DNA of 64,000 nt from Pseudomonas alcaligenes (GTDB lineage Bacteria; Pseudomonadota; Gammaproteobacteria; Pseudomonadales; Pseudomonadaceae): contig NZ_LZEU01000001.1 of the NCBI RefSeq assembly GCF_014490745.1, positions 2,879,501 through 2,943,500 of the forward strand, in the 5' to 3' direction. The notes beneath the pieces are model-generated. The model worked only from the letters and a program-made list of their open reading frames with translations, searched no databases and was not told where the DNA came from. Numbering within the stretch: the first letter of the stretch is position 1; the number at the start of each line of letters is the position of its first letter. The position numbers were made by a program, and so were the translations under genes. Shown in pieces: positions 1 to 8,826 of the stretch.

Positions 1-490
1 GCTGCTCAACGGTGCCGAGTTCGGCGAGGTCGGCTTCGACCCGCTTCAACAGCTCCATGCCCAGTTCCTGGTGGGCCATCTCACGACCGCGGAATCGAAG
101 CGATACCTTGGCCTTGTCCCCATCTTCAAGGAAACGTACCAGGTTGCGTAGCTTTACCTGGTAATCCCCTTCTTCCGTCCCTGGACGAAACTTGATTTCT
201 TTGATCTGCTGCTGGTGCTGGTTCTTCTTCGCGATAGCAGCTTGCTTCTTCTTCTCGAACAGGTGCTTGCCGTAGTCCATGATCCGGCAAACCGGTGGTA
301 CCGCGTCCGCGGAGATTTCCACCAGATCCAGCTTTGCTTCGTCGGCAGCGCGCAGCGCTTCATCGATCGAAACCACGCCAATCTGCTGGCCGTCGGCACC
401 AATCAGGCGAACTTCACGTGCGGTGATGTTCTCGTTGATCGGCGCCTTGGGAACGGCCCGCTTATCCTGTCTCATTTCACGCTTAATAAT
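1..490 (-). CDS. infC: Translation initiation factor IF-3 (partial, C-terminus off the left edge)
   Basis: IF-3 binds the 30S subunit, blocks 50S joining and proofreads start-codon pairing. The minus strand translates to a typical Pseudomonas IF-3: a short leader with KREMRQDKR, then [15 protein letters not shown], the lysine-rich linker [20 protein letters not shown], and the C-domain [16 protein letters not shown]. About 163 codons are visible. No ATG exists at the right place. An ATT at 488-490 follows the thrS stop by 2 bp, with GGAG inside the end of thrS as ribosome site, which matches the AUU start known for infC and its autoregulation. An ATC one codon earlier (493) is the alternative. 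Identity is very secure; the exact start is less so. Confidence 0.95.
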   Translation of the reverse strand, partial: MIKREMRQDKRAVPKAPINENITAREVRLIGADGQQIGVVSIDEALRAADEAKLDLVEISADAVPPVCRIMDYGKHLFEKKKQAAIAKKNQHQQQIKEIKFRPGTEEGDYQVKLRNLVRFLEDGDKAKVSLRFRGREMAHQELGMELLKRVEADLAELGTVEQ

Positions 491-492
491 GA

Positions 493-2415
493 TTACTCCG
501 AATCTTGGCGACCACGCCGGGAAACCGCTTGCTTGAGCTGACCAGCGAACTGCTCGAGGGGCATGGAGCCCAGATCGACGCCTTCGCGGGTACGCACAGC
601 AACGGATCGTGTCTCAACTTCCCTGTCGCCAATAACCAGGAGATAGGGAACCTTGAGCAAAGTATGCTCGCGGATTTTAAAGCCGATTTTTTCGTTTCTC
701 AAGTCCGACTTGGCACGGAATCCGCTTTGATTAAGGGTTTTCTCCACTTCCAGAGCGAAATCGGCCTGCCTGTCGGTGATATTCATCACCACCGCCTGGG
801 TCGGCGCCAGCCAGGCTGGGAACGCACCAGCGTAGTGCTCGATCAGCATGCCGACGAAGCGCTCGAAGGAGCCGAGGATCGCACGGTGCAGCATGACCGG
901 GCGCTTGCGATTGTTATCTTCGGCGATATAGCTGGCATCCAGCCGCTCCGGCAGGTTCGGATCATACTGCAGGGTGCCGCACTGCCAGTTACGCCCCAGG
1001 CAATCCTTCAGGGTGAATTCGATCTTCGGACCGTAGAAAGCACCCTCGCCCGGCTGGTATTCCCACTCCAGGCCCGACTCGTTCAGCGCATCGGCCAAAG
1101 CAGTTTCGGCGCGATCCCACAGCTCGTCGGAACCTACGCGCTTGGCCGGACGAGTGGACAGTTTCATCGAGATATCGGAGAAACCGAAGTTGGCATACAC
1201 CTGCAGGGTCAGCTTGATGAAATCGGCCGCCTCTTTCTTCACCTGATCTTCGGTGCAGAAAATATGCGCATCGTCCTGGGTAAAGCCGCGCACGCGCATG
1301 ATGCCGTGCAGCGCGCCGGACGGCTCGTTGCGGTGGCAAGCACCGAACTCGGCCAGACGCAGCGGCAGGTCGCGGTAGGACTTCAGGCCCTGATTGAAGA
1401 TCTGCACGTGGCACGGGCAGTTCATCGGCTTCACCGCGTAGTCGCGGTTTTCCGAGTTGGTGGTGAACATGTTCTCGGCGTAGTTCGACCAGTGCCCCGA
1501 GCGCTCCCAGAGCACGCGATCGACCACCTGCGGCGTGCGCACTTCGACGTAGCCGTGCTCGCGCTGCACCTGGCGCATGTACTGCTCCAGTACCTGGTAC
1601 AGCGTCCAGCCGTTCGGATGCCAGAACACCATGCCCGGCGCTTCCTCCTGCAGATGGAACAGATCCAGCTGCTTGCCGATGCGACGGTGATCGCGCTTCT
1701 CGGCCTCCTCGATGCGCTGGATATAGGCCGCCAGCTGCTTCTTGTCCGCCCAGGCCGTGCCGTACACACGCTGCAGCTGCTCGTTTTTCGAGTCGCCGCG
1801 CCAGTAGGCACCGGAAATCTTGGTCAGCTTGAAGGACTTGAGGAAGCGCGTGTTCGGCACGTGCGGGCCGCGGCACATGTCGACATATTCTTCGTGGTAG
1901 TACAGGCCCATGGCCTGCTCATCCGGCATATCGTCGATCAGGCGCAGCTTGTAGTCTTCGCCACGCGCCTTGAACACCTCGATGACCTCGGCCCGCGGCG
2001 TCATCTTCTTGATGACGTCGTAGTCCTTGTCGATCAGCTCGGCCATGCGCTTTTCGATGGCCGCCATGTCTTCCGGCGTGAAAGGCCGACCGATGGCAAT
2101 GTCGTAATAGAAGCCTTCTTCGATCACCGGCCCGATCACCATCTTGGCATCCGGGTACAACTGCTTGACCGCATGCCCCACCAGGTGCGCGCAGGAGTGA
2201 CGGATGATCTCCAGCCCTTCTTCATCTTTCGGCGTAAGGATCTGCAGGGTCGCATCGCTCTCGATCAGGTCACAGGCATCCACCTGCTTGCCGTTGACCT
2301 TGCCGGCCACGGTGGCCTTGGCCAGCCCGGCGCCGATGGACTGAGCCACCTCAAGCACGGAAACGGGACGATCGAACGAACGCTGACTGCCGTCGGGAAG
2401 AGTAATGATGGGCAT
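493..2415 (-). CDS. thrS: Threonine--tRNA ligase
   Basis: Charges tRNA-Thr with threonine in the cytoplasm. The 640-residue product has the usual family length and order: an N-terminal TGS domain ([20 protein letters not shown]), the editing domain with [13 protein letters not shown], and the class II catalytic core with the zinc-site stretch [10 protein letters not shown], motif 2 around [13 protein letters not shown] and motif 3 in the segment beginning [16 protein letters not shown], then the anticodon-binding domain. The ATG at 2413-2415 is preceded by GGAGAGGAGG at good spacing; a longer reading from 2448 lacks a ribosome site. infC follows directly, so the two are co-transcribed as in most gammaproteobacteria. 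Confidence 0.97.
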   Translation of the reverse strand: MPIITLPDGSQRSFDRPVSVLEVAQSIGAGLAKATVAGKVNGKQVDACDLIESDATLQILTPKDEEGLEIIRHSCAHLVGHAVKQLYPDAKMVIGPVIEEGFYYDIAIGRPFTPEDMAAIEKRMAELIDKDYDVIKKMTPRAEVIEVFKARGEDYKLRLIDDMPDEQAMGLYYHEEYVDMCRGPHVPNTRFLKSFKLTKISGAYWRGDSKNEQLQRVYGTAWADKKQLAAYIQRIEEAEKRDHRRIGKQLDLFHLQEEAPGMVFWHPNGWTLYQVLEQYMRQVQREHGYVEVRTPQVVDRVLWERSGHWSNYAENMFTTNSENRDYAVKPMNCPCHVQIFNQGLKSYRDLPLRLAEFGACHRNEPSGALHGIMRVRGFTQDDAHIFCTEDQVKKEAADFIKLTLQVYANFGFSDISMKLSTRPAKRVGSDELWDRAETALADALNESGLEWEYQPGEGAFYGPKIEFTLKDCLGRNWQCGTLQYDPNLPERLDASYIAEDNNRKRPVMLHRAILGSFERFVGMLIEHYAGAFPAWLAPTQAVVMNITDRQADFALEVEKTLNQSGFRAKSDLRNEKIGFKIREHTLLKVPYLLVIGDREVETRSVAVRTREGVDLGSMPLEQFAGQLKQAVSRRGRQDSE

Positions 2416-2604
2416 GGCGCCTCCTCTCCTAGTGGTGACCCCTACCAAAGGTCACGTGGGTTGGGATGAGCCAGGAAGCGATCCGGCGGTATGCCTGCCG
2501 AACAATGGCAGGAGCCTTGCGGGCCAACCGAAACCGAACCAGAGTCACTGGAGGTAAAGAGTTGGGATGCTTTCAGAAAGCCGCAGCCCTGACAAGCAGC
2601 CAAT

Positions 2605-2630
2605 AAAAAAGGGGTCGTATCAACGACCCC
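2605..2630 (-). terminator. Rho-independent terminator behind the tRNA-Val fragment
   Basis: On the minus strand a 7-bp GC-rich stem (GGGGTCG/CGACCCC, 2611-2617 with 2624-2630, 6-nt loop) is followed by six T. It lies 10 bp beyond the CCA end of the tRNA fragment, as expected for the original tRNA-Val gene, and insulates thrS from transcription coming from the right. Confidence 0.85.
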
Positions 2631-2639
2631 TTTCGGATT

Positions 2640-2689
2640 TGGTAGGCACAATTGGACTCGAACCAACGACCCCCACCATGTCAAGGTGG
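2640..2689 (-). pseudogene. tRNA-Val(GAC) 3' half; probable attachment-site scar
   Basis: Read on the minus strand, 2689-2640 gives a perfect anticodon arm (CCACC/GGTGG, loop TTGACAT, anticodon GAC), a 5-nt variable loop, a T-arm (GTTGG-TTCGAGT-CCAAT), the 3' acceptor strand TGTGCCT, a discriminator A and an encoded CCA. Upstream of 2689 the normal D-arm and 5' acceptor strand are missing. In their place is AT-rich sequence containing only a shifted D-loop-like stretch (CAATTGGTTAG) and a weak acceptor mimic (AGGCGTA at 2704-2698, two G-U pairs). A bacterial tRNA cannot be made from this. A 3' tRNA half facing foreign DNA is the usual product of tRNA-targeted island integration. That interpretation is inferred; the broken structure is seen. 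Confidence 0.75.
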
Positions 2690-2716
2690 CGAGGATCTAC
2701 GCCTAACCAATTGATA

Positions 2717-3062
2717 CAGAAGGGAAAAGGGGTAAATCTTCTGCATCAGGAAGCGGTCACTCTACCACAAAAGAATCAATAACTTAGCGCTGTATTTTCT
2801 TACAGCTTTTGTATCACTCAGTGGGCTCAACCCTCGCTTGATCAGATGGGAATTCGCCCCCTACAGCGCACACCGCTGCAGCCGCGATATACCTAAATCG
2901 CTTCCGCCCTGACTACCCCAAAGGGCTAGCGCGCCCTCTGCTTTGCCCTAAATTTCCCCCAACCTACTCGCCTAGCAACTGCTGATCGAAAAGTCTAACC
3001 ATGGGGCAGACCTACCTGACGCGCTAGTGGGCAGCATTTTATGCTTCACCGCGGCACCGCCC
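2717..3062. other. Intergenic, no gene recognised
   Basis: About 350 bp between the tRNA fragment and the AraC regulator. No convincing reading frame with a ribosome site, no RNA gene and no integrase remnant was found. If the tRNA is an att site, this is the outermost island sequence. Confidence 0.5.
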
Positions 3063-4139
3063 TCAGGCTCGGAGGGCGCGCCGCCAGGCCGCTGGTGAGC
3101 ATCCGGTCCAGCGCTGGAATGCATGAATGAAAGCGGCGGCCTCGGCATAGCCGAGCGCCTGGGCCACCTGTTCCACCGACTGCTGCGAGTCGGTGAGCAA
3201 GGCCCGGGCGCGAGCGAAGCGCGCTTCGTCGAGCAATTGGCGGAAGCTGCAGCCTGCCTCAGCCAGGCGATGACGTAGCGTGCGCTCGGCCATGCCCAGC
3301 GAGCGCGCCACCTGGGCGGAGGCAGGAAAACCCTGCTGAAAGAGAGCCAGATGATTACGTACCTGGGCCGATATATCGGTGTTTTCCGACTCAGCGGAGC
3401 GGCGCCTCAGCCACTCCTCGCACTGCCCCCGGTAATAGAGGTTGGCAGTAGGGTCAGCAGTGGGTAGCCGGGCCTGCAGCACCTCATTGCGCATCCAAAT
3501 GCGCGCACGATCACTGCCGAACTGCAGCGGGCAGCCGTAGAAGGCGGAATAGGCACTCACATCGAGCGGCTTCGCATACGGGATCTCCACACGCGTGGCG
3601 AGCGCGCCCCTCCCCAGGGAGGACAACAAGTCGAGTATCAGCTTGTAGGTGCCGACCATTTCAACATCCACCAGGAAGCGTCTTCCCGGCTCAGGCAGCT
3701 CCAGCGGATCGAGGCACAACGCGCTCTCCCGCTCACCGGGAACAAAGCTTAACGGGCTAAATAGAAACGTCAGTTGCTGATAGCGCAGGCCATGCTGCAC
3801 GGCGGCATAAACCGTCTCACTGGTCAGCAACAAGAAGCTGACAGGGCCATAACCGGCGAAGCCAAAAGCTTGCCCAAGACTCAGTCCCTGGCTTTCCTGC
3901 GGCAAACGCTGGGCAAGATCGCATAGCAGGCGCAGCGCCCTGCTACGTTCGATGCGGCCATCGGGAGCCAGTTGCGCTTCACTCAGGCCGTAGTCGGCAA
4001 GCAGAGTGGCCAGATCCAGATCCACGCCCAGGGTACGTAAGGCGTTGAACATATAGAGCAAGGCTAGTACGGGTTGAGTGGCCACAATCAGATTGCCGGA
4101 AAGATCAATTTCGCCTGCGACACTAGCATATCCACACAA
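3063..4139 (-). CDS. AraC-family transcriptional regulator (arabinose-binding-like N-domain)
   Basis: A 358-residue regulator. The N-terminal ~220 residues resemble the sensor domain of OruR/ArgR-type AraC proteins (GFAGYGPVSFLLLTSETV, then YGCPLQFGSDRARIWM). The C-terminal ~100 residues carry two helix-turn-helices (SAQVARSLGMAERTLRHRL; SVEQVAQALGYAEAAAFIHA) ending FQRWTGCSPAAWRR. It is divergent from the monooxygenase at 4193, with under 60 bp between them, so it probably controls that gene. The start is uncertain: a GTG at 4085 giving MATQPVLALLYMFNALR is also plausible and matches the family's usual N-terminus better. Ligand unknown. Confidence 0.88.
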   Translation of the reverse strand: MCGYASVAGEIDLSGNLIVATQPVLALLYMFNALRTLGVDLDLATLLADYGLSEAQLAPDGRIERSRALRLLCDLAQRLPQESQGLSLGQAFGFAGYGPVSFLLLTSETVYAAVQHGLRYQQLTFLFSPLSFVPGERESALCLDPLELPEPGRRFLVDVEMVGTYKLILDLLSSLGRGALATRVEIPYAKPLDVSAYSAFYGCPLQFGSDRARIWMRNEVLQARLPTADPTANLYYRGQCEEWLRRRSAESENTDISAQVRNHLALFQQGFPASAQVARSLGMAERTLRHRLAEAGCSFRQLLDEARFARARALLTDSQQSVEQVAQALGYAEAAAFIHAFQRWTGCSPAAWRRALRA

Positions 4140-4192
4140 AAAGTCAGCCCATTAAATTGGCGTCACATACAACAACAGTGGAGCTGCCCCAA

Positions 4193-5749
4193 ATGAATGC
4201 CCGTAACGCCCATTCGACGCCCGCCCCTCTCGCCATCCCGTTGCAGGTCGAGGTCGCCATTATCGGCGCCGGTTTCGGCGGCCTGTGCACAGCCATTCAG
4301 CTGCTCGAACGAGGCGAAAAGAGCTTTGTGATACTGGAGAAAGCCGATGAAGTCGGCGGTACCTGGCGCGAGAACACCTACCCCGGCGCCGCCTGCGATG
4401 TGCAATCGCACCTGTACTCTTTCTCCTTCGCCGGCAAGGCGGACTGGAGCCAACGCTATGCGCCCTGGCACGAGATCCAGGACTACATCCTCGACGTCAC
4501 CGAGCGCTATGGCCTGCGCCACTACATCCGCGGCGGCAGCGAGGTCTGCGCAGCCCGCTTCGACAACTCGACCGGACACTGGCATCTGACGACCACCCGG
4601 GGCAACGCAATCATTGCGCATCATGTGGTGCTGGCTTCAGGTCCGCTGCATGTCCCCTCTATTCCCTCACTGAAGGGGATAGAACGGTTCAAGGGCAAAG
4701 CTTTCCACTCGGCACAGTGGGATCATGACTACGACCTCAAGGGTAAGCGCGTGGTATCCATCGGCACCGGCGGCAGCGCTATCCAGTACTGCCCGGAGAT
4801 CGCCCCCGACGTGGAGAAGCTGTATGTACTACAGCGCACTCCTGCCTGGATTATCCCCCGTGACACGCGCCAGTATCCGCAATGGCAAAAAACGCTGTTT
4901 GCCCGTTTTCCACTGCTGCGCAAGCTGCACCGCGCCCGCCTTTACTGGACCAACGAATCACGCGTATGGCCGATCTTCACCCCTTGGCTGGCGCGGCGCC
5001 TGCAAGCCCTCGCCGGCCTGTTCATCCGCCATCAGGTACGTGATCCGGAGCTGATCCGCCGCCTGACCCCGGATTACGTAATTGGCTGCAAACGCATTCT
5101 GATATCCAACAAGTGGTATCCGATGTTCAACCGGTCGAACGTAGAGCTAGTCGATGATGGCATCGCCGAGATCCGCGAGCACTCGGTGGTCACTCAGAGC
5201 GGTCGAGAGCTGCCTGCCGACTGCATCATTTACGGCACCGGCTTCCAGGTGGATCCACGCCTGTACATGAAGGACTTTCCGTGCAGCGGACTACCGGGGC
5301 ACGAACTAATGAAGGATTGGAAGGATGGTTGCGAAGCCTACCTGGGCATCCATATTTCCGGTTATCCGAACTTGCACAAGTTGGTCGGCCCAAATACCGC
5401 GCTAGGGCATAACTCTGTCATTTTCATGATCGAGGCCCAAGTACGTTACATTCTCGACGCGATACATGCGGTTCGTGTCCGCGGTGCTGATTACGTGGAC
5501 GTCAGGCCGGATGCCCAGCGTCATTTCAACGAACGTGTGCAGAACGCACTGAAGAGCACCGTATGGAACTCCGGATGCGTGAGCTGGTATCAGCAAGCCG
5601 ATGGCAAGAATTTTTCCATGTGGCCCTGGTCCACCTGGCGCTACTGGCTCGCCACACGATGCCTACCGCTACAAGACTATAGATTCCAGCGATGCGCACC
5701 GATAAGTGCAGCAGCAAGCAGCGAGAAGGTGCAGAAGGAACCAGCCTGA
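4193..5749 (+). CDS. Flavin-containing monooxygenase, Baeyer-Villiger type (1)
   Basis: Predicted to use FAD and NADPH to insert oxygen next to a ketone, forming an ester or lactone. The 518-residue protein has a first dinucleotide motif GAGFGG at about residues 25-30, VGGTWRENTYPGAACD (typical of these enzymes), the signature FKGKAFHSAQWDHD matching the Baeyer-Villiger fingerprint FxGxxxHxxxW[P/D], and a second Rossmann motif GTGGSA. The ATG at 4193 follows GGAG; a TTG at 4157 in frame is the alternative. Sits alone, divergent from an AraC regulator and ahead of a hairpin terminator. Similar in type to the gene at 55507 but not a recent copy. Substrate unknown. Confidence 0.88.
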   Translation: MNARNAHSTPAPLAIPLQVEVAIIGAGFGGLCTAIQLLERGEKSFVILEKADEVGGTWRENTYPGAACDVQSHLYSFSFAGKADWSQRYAPWHEIQDYILDVTERYGLRHYIRGGSEVCAARFDNSTGHWHLTTTRGNAIIAHHVVLASGPLHVPSIPSLKGIERFKGKAFHSAQWDHDYDLKGKRVVSIGTGGSAIQYCPEIAPDVEKLYVLQRTPAWIIPRDTRQYPQWQKTLFARFPLLRKLHRARLYWTNESRVWPIFTPWLARRLQALAGLFIRHQVRDPELIRRLTPDYVIGCKRILISNKWYPMFNRSNVELVDDGIAEIREHSVVTQSGRELPADCIIYGTGFQVDPRLYMKDFPCSGLPGHELMKDWKDGCEAYLGIHISGYPNLHKLVGPNTALGHNSVIFMIEAQVRYILDAIHAVRVRGADYVDVRPDAQRHFNERVQNALKSTVWNSGCVSWYQQADGKNFSMWPWSTWRYWLATRCLPLQDYRFQRCAPISAAASSEKVQKEPA

Positions 5750-5774
5750 GAGGCACTGCCCACAGGAAAGCATA

Positions 5775-5801
5775 CGAAGGAGTCTCTACCAGACTCCTTC
5801 G
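5775..5801 (+). terminator. Hairpin terminator after the monooxygenase
   Basis: A perfect 11-bp stem CGAAGGAGTCT/AGACTCCTTCG with a 5-nt loop lies 26 bp after the stop codon. The following T-run is weak (TACTTTC), so termination strength is uncertain. Confidence 0.6.
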
Positions 5802-5947
5802 TACTTTCAGCCCCCCATTTCTGGGTGGCCGCCGATACATCATCCACAGCCCCGTCCAGATGGCGCAGCTGACGACCGAAGCAATACATCGGGCATCCAG
5901 CAGAAACTACGAGCTTGATGCTTCAGCCGCTGACAAGAGAGTGCCAC

Positions 5948-6235
5948 TCACTCCAAGCTCAGCCGCCATGAGACCTTTATAAGTTCGCGATTAGCAGCCT
6001 TGTACAAGCCGCGCGCTACCAACTCGCGCAAGGCCTCGTGGTCGCTAGCCGATGAGTAAAGGAAAACTTGCAACAAATTCACTTCGGCCATGAGCTCGCA
6101 ACCACCACTGGGCAAGTCGACCTGCAAATGGGTCTCACTGAGTGGTGAAATACAGTATTTTTTCCACAGCCGGCACAACCTGTCGATCAACTGCACAGGA
6201 TCTGCACACGCGATGTAGGCCTCACTGACGCTCAT
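5948..6235 (-). CDS. DUF2218 family small protein
   Basis: A 95-residue cytoplasmic protein. The pattern 'small N-terminal helix, LCRLWKK, LPSGGCEL, then LVARGLYKAANRELIKVSW' matches DUF2218 proteins, whose members usually end in HLxRFAFREEL.xxW; here the histidine-arginine part is altered (ARGLYKAANRE). Function is unknown; relatives often lie beside iron-uptake or regulator genes. It stands alone between the monooxygenase terminator and the aldehyde dehydrogenase. Confidence 0.65.
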   Translation of the reverse strand: MSVSEAYIACADPVQLIDRLCRLWKKYCISPLSETHLQVDLPSGGCELMAEVNLLQVFLYSSASDHEALRELVARGLYKAANRELIKVSWRLSLE

Positions 6236-6382
6236 AGACTCCCTACGCTTTCAGGTGCGCTATAAAGCGCCGCACAGCCTCTCTGACAGCACAGTTGGTT
6301 TGATTTAATGCCGGAGAGGGGAAATGAATACTGATGCAGTCTTCCGGGACATACGCATCAGCCAGGTACGTTTTAGTGATTC

Positions 6383-6406
6383 AAAAAAAGCGCCCCTAAG
6401 AGCGCC
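6383..6406 (-). terminator. Rho-independent terminator of the aldehyde dehydrogenase gene
   Basis: On the minus strand, GCGCTC-TTAG-GGGCGC (one G-T pair) is followed by seven T. It starts 23 bp after the aldehyde dehydrogenase stop codon. Confidence 0.75.
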
Positions 6407-6428
6407 AAAATGGGAGTAGACAAAGCAA

Positions 6429-7853
6429 TCAGCGCAGCAAGAGACGCAACAGCCCCTGAGTCAGCCGCCCATAAGGTGGTTTGAGCAGGAAGCTACCGTT
6501 GAGACGCGCCTGATAGAAGATTGGCCGCATCTTGCTGAATGTTTGGAAACCTTCTTCCGCGTGGTAATGCCCCAGTCCGGAATTGCCGACCCCGCCAAAT
6601 GGCAGGTTTTCCTGCAAAACGTGAAGCATCACGCTGTTGACTGTGACACCACCGGAAAGCGTTTGACGCAACACCTGCTGGACTCGCCCCGAGTCTTCAT
6701 CGAATAGGTACAGCGCCAAGGGGCGCTCATGGGCATTGATGTAGTCCACGGCCTCTTCCAACCCCTGATAGGCAAGCACTGGCAGCAAGGGGCCGAAGAT
6801 CTCCTCCTGCATGATCTGCATATCGGCACGCACATCAAATACCAAGTGGGGAGCCAGCTTACCGGCACGGCGGGCCTCCTCCGCATCGGCAAGAGCCACC
6901 ACTCGCGCGCCCTTCTCACGGGCATCGGTCAACAGCGCCTCAACCCGCATCAACTGCCGCGCGTTGATCATGCAGCTGTAGTCCGGGTTAGCCCCCAGCG
7001 GCTGTGGATAGTTGCGGGCTACAGCAGCCTTGGCATGCTCGATGAAACTGGCCTCGCTACCTTCGGGCAGGAACAGGTAGTCCGGCGCTACGCAGGTCTG
7101 CCCGGAGTTCAGGCACTTGCCCCATAGAATTGTCTCCGCGGCGCGTTGCAAGGAATACCCCGGCGCCACCAGCGTCGGCGACTTACCGCCCAGCTCCAGG
7201 GTCACCGGCGTCAGGTTCTCGCTGCAATTACGCATAATCTGTCGGCCGACTGCCGGCGAGCCGGTGAATATCAGGTGGTCGAACGGCAGGCGCGAGAACT
7301 GATCATTGATTCCTGGCCCTGGCTGAATCACCGCTACCAGATCCTGATTGAAACGCTGGCCAAGCAAGCGAGCCAGCAGAGCCCCATAGCGGCTAGAGTC
7401 GCTGGCGATCTTGATCATGGCACGGTTGCCGGCAGCCAAGGCACCACACAGTGGCCCCAACGTCAGGTACAGCGGATAGTTCCAGGGGGCGGCAATACCA
7501 ATCACCCCGAGCGGCTGGGCGAGCAACGCAGCACGCCCAGGCTGGAACCAGATACCAACACCACGACGCTGCGGCTTCATCCAGCGCTTCAGGCACTTGA
7601 GCGCGTGATTGATCTCACTGACCAAACCAAAGATGTCTAGCAGTTTGCTCTCGTGAACAGAGCGATGGCCGAAATCGGCAGAAATCGCTGCGGCGATCTC
7701 ATCGGCGTTGTCCAATACCAGCGCCTTGAGGGCCAGCAGATTGGCACGGCGCACCTGATACGACGGATAGCGCTCAGCGGCGAAAGCCGCCCGTTGGCTG
7801 GCGAAGAGCTGGCGCATCTGCTCGACGGCCGGACCGACTTGCTCGATCGACAT
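6429..7853 (-). CDS. Aldehyde dehydrogenase, coniferyl-aldehyde dehydrogenase-like
   Basis: NAD(P)-dependent oxidation of an aldehyde to an acid. The 474 residues show the full fold: APWNYPLYLTLGPLCGALAAGN at 122-143, FTGSPAVGR near 196-204, the general base Glu220 in VTLELGGKSP and the nucleophile Cys254 in SGQTCVAPDY. The length and the CVAPDY form are those of coniferyl/fatty aldehyde dehydrogenases rather than the ~500-residue betaine type. The ATG codes MSIEQVG. It has its own terminator and is followed upstream by ~170 bp without genes. It could finish alcohol oxidation started by the PQQ enzyme (28.4-30.4 kb) or the AlkJ-like enzyme (59.8 kb); this link is inferred. Confidence 0.9.
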   Translation of the reverse strand: MSIEQVGPAVEQMRQLFASQRAAFAAERYPSYQVRRANLLALKALVLDNADEIAAAISADFGHRSVHESKLLDIFGLVSEINHALKCLKRWMKPQRRGVGIWFQPGRAALLAQPLGVIGIAAPWNYPLYLTLGPLCGALAAGNRAMIKIASDSSRYGALLARLLGQRFNQDLVAVIQPGPGINDQFSRLPFDHLIFTGSPAVGRQIMRNCSENLTPVTLELGGKSPTLVAPGYSLQRAAETILWGKCLNSGQTCVAPDYLFLPEGSEASFIEHAKAAVARNYPQPLGANPDYSCMINARQLMRVEALLTDAREKGARVVALADAEEARRAGKLAPHLVFDVRADMQIMQEEIFGPLLPVLAYQGLEEAVDYINAHERPLALYLFDEDSGRVQQVLRQTLSGGVTVNSVMLHVLQENLPFGGVGNSGLGHYHAEEGFQTFSKMRPIFYQARLNGSFLLKPPYGRLTQGLLRLLLR

Positions 7854-8027
7854 GAGAAAAACTCCGGGATTGCGGACGTGGCGCCAGTTTTTGCTATGGC
7901 CTGAGCGCCAACCCGCCTGTGATCAATTTCGGGCTGAGCTTGTCAACCCCAGTCAGGCGGCAGCGCTAGCTAACCGCCGCCGCTCTGGTACGTTTGAGGC
8001 ATAGAACTACGAGGGGGAAACTGACAC

Positions 8028-8762
8028 TTAGGTTGCAGCCACCCGCCCGTCCTGGATAGAAACCCCACCTTGTCCACGAAGCAGGCGCACGCCAAAGATC
8101 AACAACCACAACGGATAAAGCACCAGGAAAGACATCTCCATTATCTTCATCAGTTCATCGAGCGACTTAAAGAAGCCGAAGACAAGAAATAGGGTGAAAG
8201 ATATACCGACAATTTTTAGAAGCAGCAGAGAGAACCAGCCCCACCCCGCTCTTTTGAGCTGCCCGCCGACAACCAGCCCCCAGAACAATACGACCAAACC
8301 CTCCGACCACCACAACCCGTACTGTACGGCATAAGCAATGGTGGTCCAGGTCACTTCCGCGGCCGCTTTTATCGAAGCATCGCCCTGCCCGTAGAGTTGC
8401 GCCAAGGGCGTAACGACCGCTTGCTGAGTCGCAGCCCCAATAATCCCGACTGTGGCATAGAAGCCAATGGCCAAAACAGCAATGCTGCCTAGAGCACCGG
8501 CCTCATTCCGGAAGACATGCCAGAGATAACCGCCAACAACCAAGGAGGGCAAATAGAAGCCGAAAATATCTGTCAGCATTGACCAGCGATAAAGCTCGCG
8601 GATTTCATCGGGAAGACTCAGCACTTTGGCGCCGGACAAGATCATACTGGTATCGTCGCCCGTCACCATCATTGAGAGCGTGATAGTCGTATAAGCAAAG
8701 ATGGCTCCAAGAATGGCGGCGTATGCAGTAAAACGCGTCGCCCCCGATAATTTTTTTTGCAT
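8028..8762 (-). CDS. Multi-pass membrane protein of amine oxidase module 1
   Basis: A 244-residue protein with about six hydrophobic segments (for example AAILGAIFAYTTITLSMMV, FYLPSLVVGGYLW, IAVLAIGFYATVGIIGAA, IVGISFTLFLVFGFF, LVLYPLWLLIFGVRLL). The overall look is that of DUF4386-type membrane proteins; I cannot assign it firmly. The ATG at 8762 (MQKKLSG) has GGAG 8 nt upstream. It is the last gene of the module amine oxidase, cytochrome c, membrane protein. The second module at 30.7-33.6 kb also ends with a membrane protein (30729), of different sequence, so a role in transport or electron transfer for the oxidase is likely but unproven. Confidence 0.7.
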   Translation of the reverse strand: MQKKLSGATRFTAYAAILGAIFAYTTITLSMMVTGDDTSMILSGAKVLSLPDEIRELYRWSMLTDIFGFYLPSLVVGGYLWHVFRNEAGALGSIAVLAIGFYATVGIIGAATQQAVVTPLAQLYGQGDASIKAAAEVTWTTIAYAVQYGLWWSEGLVVLFWGLVVGGQLKRAGWGWFSLLLLKIVGISFTLFLVFGFFKSLDELMKIMEMSFLVLYPLWLLIFGVRLLRGQGGVSIQDGRVAAT

Positions 8763-8826
8763 CCCAAACTCTCCACAGTTGCAGACCACCGTCAGCGGGC
8801 AGCCTCTTAGTTAAAATGACTCCGCC

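Noticed and set aside
505..2469. Long plus-strand frame opposite thrS
   Set aside because: Mirror of the highly conserved thrS; histidine/leucine-rich product with no domain, produced by high-GC codon bias.
2640..2716. Intact 77-nt tRNA-Val
   Set aside because: The 5' 27 nt cannot form the acceptor or D stems; only the 3' half is real tRNA sequence.
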